A stretch of DNA of 64,000 nucleotides. Source: Gonatopus flavifemur (taxonomy: Eukaryota > Arthropoda > Insecta > Hymenoptera > Dryinidae). The DNA is taken from NCBI GenBank assembly GCA_018340375.1, contig JAFFJZ010000001.1, forward strand, positions 12,914,001 through 12,978,000, read 5' to 3'. The notes below the pieces were generated by a model that saw only the letters and a list, made by a program, of their open reading frames with translations, did no database searches and had not been told where the DNA came from. Numbering within the stretch: position 1 is the first letter of the stretch; every line of letters starts with the position of its first letter. This document shows, in pieces, positions 58,079-64,000 of this stretch. The position numbers were made by a program, and so were the translations under genes.

Positions 58079-58375
58079 TTGGTCCGACCAGAATCCCACA
58101 ATAAGCGCAGTCCTGCACCAGTACGGGCTAAAACTGGCAGGGCACTGGCATTTGTCTGGGATGATAATGCTTTTCTGTTCCCGGTATTGAGCACTAGTAC
58201 TATTATCTACAATGAGTGCAATGTCTGTACTGGATCAGTACCTGACCGACATCGAGCTCTCAGTGATGGTTTTTCAGTACAGGCGTAATACTTTTTATCC
58301 AGTACTCATTCCAAACGTGCTAGGGGGTCTCTACTGCGTCTGCTGTCAACATTGGCATATTACGAATTTGCTTGA
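58079..58375 (-). repeat. Partial CCAGTACTGG-type element
   Basis: Words such as GTACTGGATCAGTACCTG, GATGATAATGCTTTTC and TCAACATTGGCATA match the reverse complement of the 34780-35516 element (GCCAATGTTGA, GAAAAGCGTTATCAT). Ends are decayed. Confidence 0.6.
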
Positions 58376-59586
58376 CAACTTCGGTAACGCCATACTGCGC
58401 CAAAATAGGATCAAATTTCAATTTCCACGTAATAAAATGAACAGGGATTTCATAATACCAGAGATCAAAAGTCACCAAATATTCGAATTCAAAAACACTT
58501 TGCAGCAATTTCCATTCTTGTTGCTTTATTTTAACAGCTATACAGGACAAGTCTTTCTTTTTTTGAGGCTGTCGGCAAGTCTGTATCAAACCTGACTCTT
58601 TATTTCTGTTTCTTCTTTTGGTCTTCTTCTTTCAATGCCAAGTCACGCCTCCTGGGGTGCTTGTTGTCATTGTCGGTACCCGCAATCACGCAATGATGAT
58701 CATCGCGTACACACGCACGCAACATCGGACAGTATAACACACAGGAGGAACCCTAAATTGATCCTTTTTCGTAAACCCACCCTAAAGGCTTGCTCCTCAA
58801 AGGAATAAATATCAAAGGCGCCGAATGAAGAAGAAACGAGATAGAAAGAGAGGGAAAAGAAATGGTAGTAGGAGACCGATTGAATCGATCAGGGACGACG
58901 ATGATCGGTCAGTTCTTGATTATGACCGATGCTAGAAAATCATTTTGTTCCTGCTCTTTCGATGGTCTCTATACGCAGTCTCATTGTAACGTTATATTTA
59001 TCTTGAATTATTCTTCAAGGAATGTATTCATTTGCTTCCGGATCAAAAGCACGATAGTTGGATATATTGAGGATTCTATCGATCGTTATGGTAACTCTAA
59101 TCGATCCAGGGAAAAAAATCATATTTCATCGAATAAATCGATTCCGTGTTTGCTCGTATTTTATGATTACGTAAAGAATTAAGTACACACGAAGTGTATG
59201 AGAAGCGAAATTTATGGGTATCCTTATTGCATCCCAGCTGTGCTTTCCTATCGTGTCAAGAAATATATAGGTGCTAAGGATTGTGGAAAATGTGCATCTG
59301 CGACGTCGTACGGTAGCGTCTTATTTTCTTGTGATGAATTATGTAATATTGAATTCACGGGATGATAAGTTATTGTGTCGGCAACAACATGAAATGAAGT
59401 ATTTATTTTACGTGAAAAATAAAGTTTTGAGAGAGATAAATATTAATTATTTTCATCAATTGTTATTGTTCGCATAGGAATTTTTGAAGAATTCATTGTG
59501 TAATTGAATCAGAACACTCTGGTCAAATAATCCCAATGAACCGACTGATTTCTAGTGATTTCGATGCAAAGATATCATTCGAACCA
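58376..59586. other. Mostly unique sequence, no gene recognised
   Basis: No exon or repeat assigned. A 106-codon frame at 58862-59182 has no recognisable domain. Confidence 0.4.
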
Positions 59587-60499
59587 CACCAAAAAAAATA
59601 ATTAGTTACCTTCACTCCAAATTAGTTACAGCAACTAGATACAGTTGTTGATGTTTGGATAACTGAAACGGGCGTTGGTTCAACTCAATTCAAATTTAAT
59701 TTCTCTGACTTTAGTTGCTGTTACTAATTTCAAGTTGCGTTCACTACAGCTTTTACCCAGTAAACACACGCACGTTTTAAAAACGTCAAAAACAGTCAAT
59801 AACCACACGTTGTGAATTAGTAATATTTTTGCGTTGATTCAACGTAAAAATGTCGCGGCAGATCACGTGTTTTTCAACCATAAAATAATGTCATATCAAC
59901 GGTTTCAACATCGTTCGAAAGACGTCAAATATTGACGTGTCCTAATGATGGTTCTAAAACGTGAATTGAATCCAACACATTTTTTTTCAAAATTTTTCAT
60001 TCAATATCGAGAACAATAGTATTTCTGGGTATGACAGAATTTGCAAAGTATGCCACACTATTTACTATCTTGCTCTTTGTTGAAATTTTAATCATCGTTC
60101 GGTTTCGTTCGACATTTTCAGCAGAAGATCTTCAATTGAAGTTCAAACACAAGGTGTTATGAACACATTTTAAACGCGTGATTCAAACCCAATAGTTCAA
60201 ACCCGTTCAAAACACGTTTTTTGAAGACGTCGTTTGATGGTTATTTTTAAATATTAGTTTAAATTACACGTCATCAAAACGTAATTCCTGGTCGTCTATT
60301 TCCCTATCAAATTTTGACCAAAACTCAACGTTATGAAATCAACGACTAACGTCCGTTTGACAGTCTAACGTTCTTTCAACGTTGAAATAACGTGTGTCTG
60401 TGTTTATTGGGTATTACCAGCTTCTATTTTTTCATTACTCGGAACTAATTTTCTCAACTAACTTCAGTTCATTCGGTCAATTCATTAAATTTTTTATGG
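59587..60499 (+). mobile_element. MITE related to 1317-1554, interrupted
   Basis: 59587-59755 and 60412-60499 together align with 1317-1554 and with the reverse complement of 56415-56678. The left end is CACCAAAAAAAATAATTAG; the right end is decayed. A 656-bp element is inserted at 59756-60411. Confidence 0.8.
59756..60411. mobile_element. Non-autonomous element, CCCARTAAACACA termini, ACGT-type array
   Basis: CCCAGTAAACACACG at the left and TGTGTTTATTGGG at the right are flanked by TA (59754-59755, 60412-60413). Two paralogous empty sites (CAGCTTTTATTAC near 1450 and its complement near 56510) confirm both boundaries. The interior is rich in AACGTT, ACGTC and CACGT words in both orientations and encodes nothing recognisable. 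Confidence 0.92.
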
Positions 60500-60774
60500 A
60501 TCTAAATTGTGTGTCTCTGGTTTGGAATCAATCGGGTAAATCTTATTTCCTGGGAATATATACCAGAAGATAAATATTCCTGGAAGAAAATTGATATTCC
60601 ATCAGATCTGTTCCTTGGTGAAAATGAAGTCTTGAAGCGCGACGAAAGTGTAAACTAAGAATCTCCCAAGCTCAACAAAGGATTATCTAGGCGTAATGCA
60701 GGAAGAATTGTAACATTTTCACGTTTCATTTGTTTCCATACCCGCTTCCTTCATTTTTAGATTTTCACTAGAGT
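60500..60774. other. Unassigned stretch
   Basis: Nothing recognised. Confidence 0.3.
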
Positions 60775-61045
60775 TCGGATCTTATCATACGAAGAGATGA
60801 ATATTTGTGGAATTGAGTCCATGTACTGTCAAATCCCACCAGATCTGATCAGACTTCACATGTCGGATCTAATCGAATCCTGTTAGGTCTGATCAGATCT
60901 GATGGGATCTATTCGTCAGAAGAGATCAATATTTGTGGAACAAAGTCCATGTCCTATTACATCCGTCCAGATCTGATCGAATTAAGTGGGCAGATCTAAT
61001 AGGATCTGAACGAGTCCATTTGAATCCGATCAGATCCAATCATTT
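60775..61045. repeat. GATC-rich tandem repeat, period ~131 bp
   Basis: AATATTTGTGGAAT/AATATTTGTGGAAC and GAGTCCATGT/AAGTCCATGT recur about 131 bp apart. CAGATCTGATC-type palindromes fill the rest. A related patch is near 2640-2700. Confidence 0.65.
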
Positions 61046-61110
61046 TTTCCCGGGCAAGTAATTATAAGGATTTTAACACAAATATTGAAAATTCACTGAG
61101 TTATCGTGCA

Positions 61111-61265
61111 CACGGAGAAAAATAATTCGCTGTGGTAGCTGTGTATTTCGTATATTTGATATTTGGATAGCGGAAAAAGTGGCTGCAGAAGGTAGATTTC
61201 AGCTTCTGTTAGCAATAACTTTTGTTGCTACACACATGATGCTAACCAGATGATTTTTTTCCGTG
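61111..61265. mobile_element. Short MITE with CACGGAGA termini
   Basis: CACGGAGAAAAATAATTCGC and GATTTTTTTCCGTG are flanked by CA on both sides (61109-61110, 61266-61267). The 155-bp interior begins CTGTGGTAGC, like the CAGCAAA family at 44204 and 46942. Confidence 0.8.
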
Positions 61266-61267
61266 CA

Positions 61268-62164
61268 AACACTGTCCACAAACATAGTATCGCAAAAAAA
61301 CACGTTCAAAGTTTCTGGAAGGTCCAACGTGAACTTACAGTTATTCTCTTATTCCAGCTCCGTTCTCAACTAACCTGAATATAAAGTAACAGACTTTTAG
61401 AAATATTGGAACTACTGAATTCCTGCTGCCCTGATTTCTTTTATCCGCGTTTTCAATTAACATTGAATAAGCGTCCTATTGTCCTTCTCATAAGATAAAA
61501 GGTTTTTAGTAAATGAAAAAGACGAGTATACGTTATATCGATCATTGTTCATTCGGAACGAATCGAAATGAATGGAAGAAAAAATGGTTTCTCTCATCAC
61601 AGTCATCATACATATGACAGTGAGAATGATGTTTAATGTGCGCTTGTGAATAACTCGTCCCACGCCTTTATCGGCAGTGTTCGGTCCCGTCCACTTTCAA
61701 GAGTGCGGTGGGTCTCTGGATCGGGCCACAAATAATGATTGAAAGCATCTTTGAGCAAAACTCATCTGCTCTACCATCGCACAACAATGCTCCGATACAA
61801 TGATATCCGAACGCCTCCTACTCTCGCAACTCTTCCTTTTTTCTCTTCTTCTTTTTCTCGGTTTCTCTTTCTTCGTTGCTTCCAAAGTGAAAAAGATAGA
61901 ACGTACCGACAGTTCATCATCACATTCGATAGTGCAATTTAGCATTCTGTGCACTTCGATTCCAAATTTTATTTTTCGATATTCTGCTATTCAGGTATCA
62001 TATTGATGATGGTTGAATTTGATCAAGAAATAACACCCTTGTGGAGGTGAATAAGAGCGCAACATAAACTTCATTCACTCTTGATACATTGAAGCTTGAA
62101 AAGCTTAACAGTAAGAGTCATTTCTCGAACAATTAATCAACACTTTCAATTCATCTCATGCAGT
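61268..62164. other. Mostly unique sequence, no gene recognised
   Basis: Nothing assignable. A TTTCTC-rich patch at 61835-61875 produces spurious frames on both strands. Confidence 0.4.
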
Positions 62165-62335
62165 ATAAAAATTCCTGCTTTTGCCAACGCTGACAATAAA
62201 ATATACCTTGATGCAAGACTGATGATAACCAAGTCTTTGCCATCTGTATAGAGCCAACATATGCACCAATTCTTGGTCTCATATGGAATGAATGCAATAA
62301 ATGAATGTCGCATCCCCTAGTCTTGGCCCGAGCTT
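62165..62335. repeat. Partial copy of the 38425/47672 repeat family
   Basis: TATAAAAATTCCTGC, GCCAACGCTGACAATA and CTTGGTCTCATATG resemble that family's left part; the rest is diverged. Confidence 0.45.
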
Positions 62336-62384
62336 GTTAATTCTTTCTTCGATAAAGAAGATGGGTGAAGTCTGACGGGTTACC

Positions 62385-62510
62385 TGCTTGAAGAATCTCA
62401 TTGATTCCGATGCAGAAAACTGATTCAAACCCATTGAGAATCAATTTTTAATGGGTTGGAATTGGTTTTCTGCATCGGAATCAATGAAAATCAATCGGTT
62501 CAGTGAGCTT
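62385..62510. repeat. Hairpin MITE, copy 1
   Basis: TTGATTCCGATGCAGAAAAC faces GTTTTCTGCATCGGAATCAA around a short centre with AACCCATT/AATGGGTT. TCAATCGGTTCAGTGAG lies on the right side, as in copy 2 at 63027-63368. Confidence 0.75.
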
Positions 62511-63026
62511 CTTATCTTATCGTGCGAGCATCAATCGGTAATTTTTATTTCAAAATCTCGAACAAAACCATTCAAATTCATGTGGAAATTTCTGAAAAGG
62601 TAGGAAATTCTTCTAGTCAAATGAAAAGAATTACTAATCTCCCTTTTGTAGCGTGAATCTCTAAAAAATGGAAACACAGCTCTGTTAAATTTGACTGCTA
62701 CCATTTTTGTGGGGTAATTTCCCAGATCGATGCTTAAAATACAAATCAAGTCAAAAGGACATGCTGACATTTTTATGTTGCTGAAGTTTAAATCGTTTAC
62801 TGGAACGAATTTGTGAGTGAAAAATTGAATAGTCAGCTGTAAAAGACCTGAATTCTTGCTGTACATTCTTCAAATGATGTTTCCAGTTCCAAGGAGTTGA
62901 TTCGGAAAGGTGACCAACGATGATTCATCAATTTTTGTGCGTTTGAATTTTCGTTTCGTTTCACTAAACGATTCAAACTTCAACACCATAAATTTTTACA
63001 TTAAATTGCATGTGAAATGTGTATGA
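62511..63026. other. Unassigned stretch
   Basis: No gene recognised; a 111-codon minus-strand frame at 62531-62866 has no known domain. Confidence 0.35.
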
Positions 63027-63368
63027 ATCTCATTGAACCGATTTGATTCACGATGATTCCGATGCAGAAAACTGATTCGAACCCACAGGGTAAAAAATTT
63101 TTCGTCATTGTGTAAAATGTTAAACTTTCTGTGTAGAATATTTAACGTTCTAGAGTGTCGATTCAACACAATCGTTGTTAACGCAAACAAAAAAAAACAC
63201 GATCGTGTTGAATCAACACTCTAAAATGTTAAATATTCTACACACAACTTTCAACACTTTACACAATGACGAAAAATTTTTTACTGTGCATTAAAAATTG
63301 ATTTTCAATCGGTTTCAATCAGTTTGATGCATCGGAATAAATGAAGATCAATCGGTTCAGTGAGACTC
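63027..63368. repeat. Hairpin MITE, copy 2, interrupted
   Basis: The outer parts TCTCATTGAACCGATTTGAT and ATCAATCGGTTCAGTGAGA face each other, and GATTCCGATGCAGAAAAC matches copy 1. A second hairpin element (63086-63288) splits it. Confidence 0.78.
63086..63288. mobile_element. Nested near-perfect hairpin MITE, CACAG/CAGGG-TAAAAAA termini
   Basis: Arms of about 88 bp pair almost perfectly (GTAAAAAATTTTTCGTCATT, AATGTTAAA, AGAGTGTCGATTCAACAC) around a ~25-bp centre. Flanks are CA on both sides (63084-63085, 63289-63290). Removing the element and one CA restores the CCCATT of copy 1. Confidence 0.88.
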
Positions 63369-64000
63369 TTTGACCAGGATTCTCCTTTGAAACTTTCACA
63401 TCGGAATATTACTATTTAATTCTCTCCGCGTGGAAAATTCATCGGAGGGGAAGAGACAATTTGAAGAATCAAGTCATAATCGAAGTAAATATTTATCCAA
63501 CAAAGGTAAAAATTATTCAATTCATTTAATTCAGACGAATAGAATGAAAAGTTTATTCCGTTAAATGTGAGATGAACGCGTGGTACGCACGCTTCTAAGA
63601 GTAGTTGGGCGAAACACTTGGTAACATCTGGTCTAAGAAAGGACGTGGAAGAGACTAAGAGTTGAAGTGGAACTTAAGTAAAGTGCACTCGACACGAGTC
63701 GTGAAAATGAAAGCTGTTTCCACGCTTGTGAACTATCGCACCGTACAACGAATCAGAAAAAATGAGAAAGGAAGGAAGAAAGAAGGAGAAAAAAACCCTT
63801 TTGCCTACAGGGAACGTGCTGTTTGAACGACCACTCTCTCAACTTTGACGTTGAGTTCTTCAAGAATATATTTCATTCCACCTCGATTAATTCCTTTGAC
63901 GCGCGACAAGATGGCCACTCAAGTCCTTCCGAGGTGATGAATAAGAGAAGGAAGTCTTATCAAAACACTCGTAGGAGAATGGAAAACATATTCCGAATGT
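63369..64000. other. Mostly unique sequence, no gene recognised
   Basis: Nothing assignable; purine-rich GAAGGAAGAAAGAAGGAG near 63770. Confidence 0.4.

Noticed and set aside
1..64000. Endogenous viral genes
   Set aside because: No capsid, polymerase, envelope or integrase-like frames were recognised; all assignable proteins are transposon or LINE proteins.

Overview
This window looks like a repeat-dominated, AT-rich piece of an arthropod (most likely insect) nuclear genome. The evidence is mariner-type transposons, a 5'-truncated non-LTR retrotransposon with an A-rich tail, many small inverted-repeat transposons, pol III-like A/B boxes, and no bacterial-style gene packing. A hymenopteran source is possible, but the sequence alone does not prove it. 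I see no convincing host protein-coding gene: every protein I recognise belongs to a mobile element, and every one is broken. I saw no rRNA, CRISPR array or intact tRNA gene.

Protein-bearing elements. (1) 3413-4311 is a mariner deletion derivative with TA duplications; it lacks the catalytic core. (2) 11098-12044 is the 3' end of a non-LTR reverse transcriptase (FADD motif). (3) 16894-20639 is a 3.75-kb DNA transposon with CACAGGCC termini and a TAA duplication. It carries a ~554-residue Cys-rich, DDE-like protein broken by one frameshift, and its 5' side holds a ~260-bp-arm palindrome plus an antisense copy of part of its own gene. It sits inside a 937-bp repeat whose uninterrupted second copy lies at 28890-29825, so the empty site is visible in the same window. 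(4) 33888-35937 is a mariner related to (1), split by a 737-bp element and itself inserted in a tRNA-like-containing repeat. (5) 53825-55115 is a complete-length mariner whose 348-codon transposase frame has one internal stop codon.

Non-autonomous elements. At least fifteen elements of 150-1430 bp end in CCC..., CAC... or CTC... inverted repeats. Most have clean 2-bp duplications of varied sequence (TA, TG, CA, AA, AT, TT, CT). Many are filled with an irregular array of one family-specific short palindrome (AAGATATCTT, CCAGTACTGG, GAGTG...CACTC, TTTGCTG...CAGCAAA, ACGT-type, GGCCCA-type). This recurring design is the most unusual feature of the window. It could be a set of subterminal transposase-binding arrays in CMC/EnSpm-like elements; that reading is inference.

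Layout. 0-16 kb: repeats, a CA-rich satellite-like block and the LINE fragment. 16.5-23.7 kb: nested CMC-like element and a CCAGTACTGG element. 23.7-28.4 kb: largely unique sequence. 28.4-38.8 kb: dense nested repeats. 38.8-41.5 kb: mostly unique. 41.5-48.4 kb: small inverted-repeat elements. 48.4-53 kb: mixed. 53-61.3 kb: mariner and further nests. 61.3-64 kb: mostly unique, with a nested hairpin element near 63 kb. The unique blocks could be intergenic or long-intron DNA; I could not tell which.
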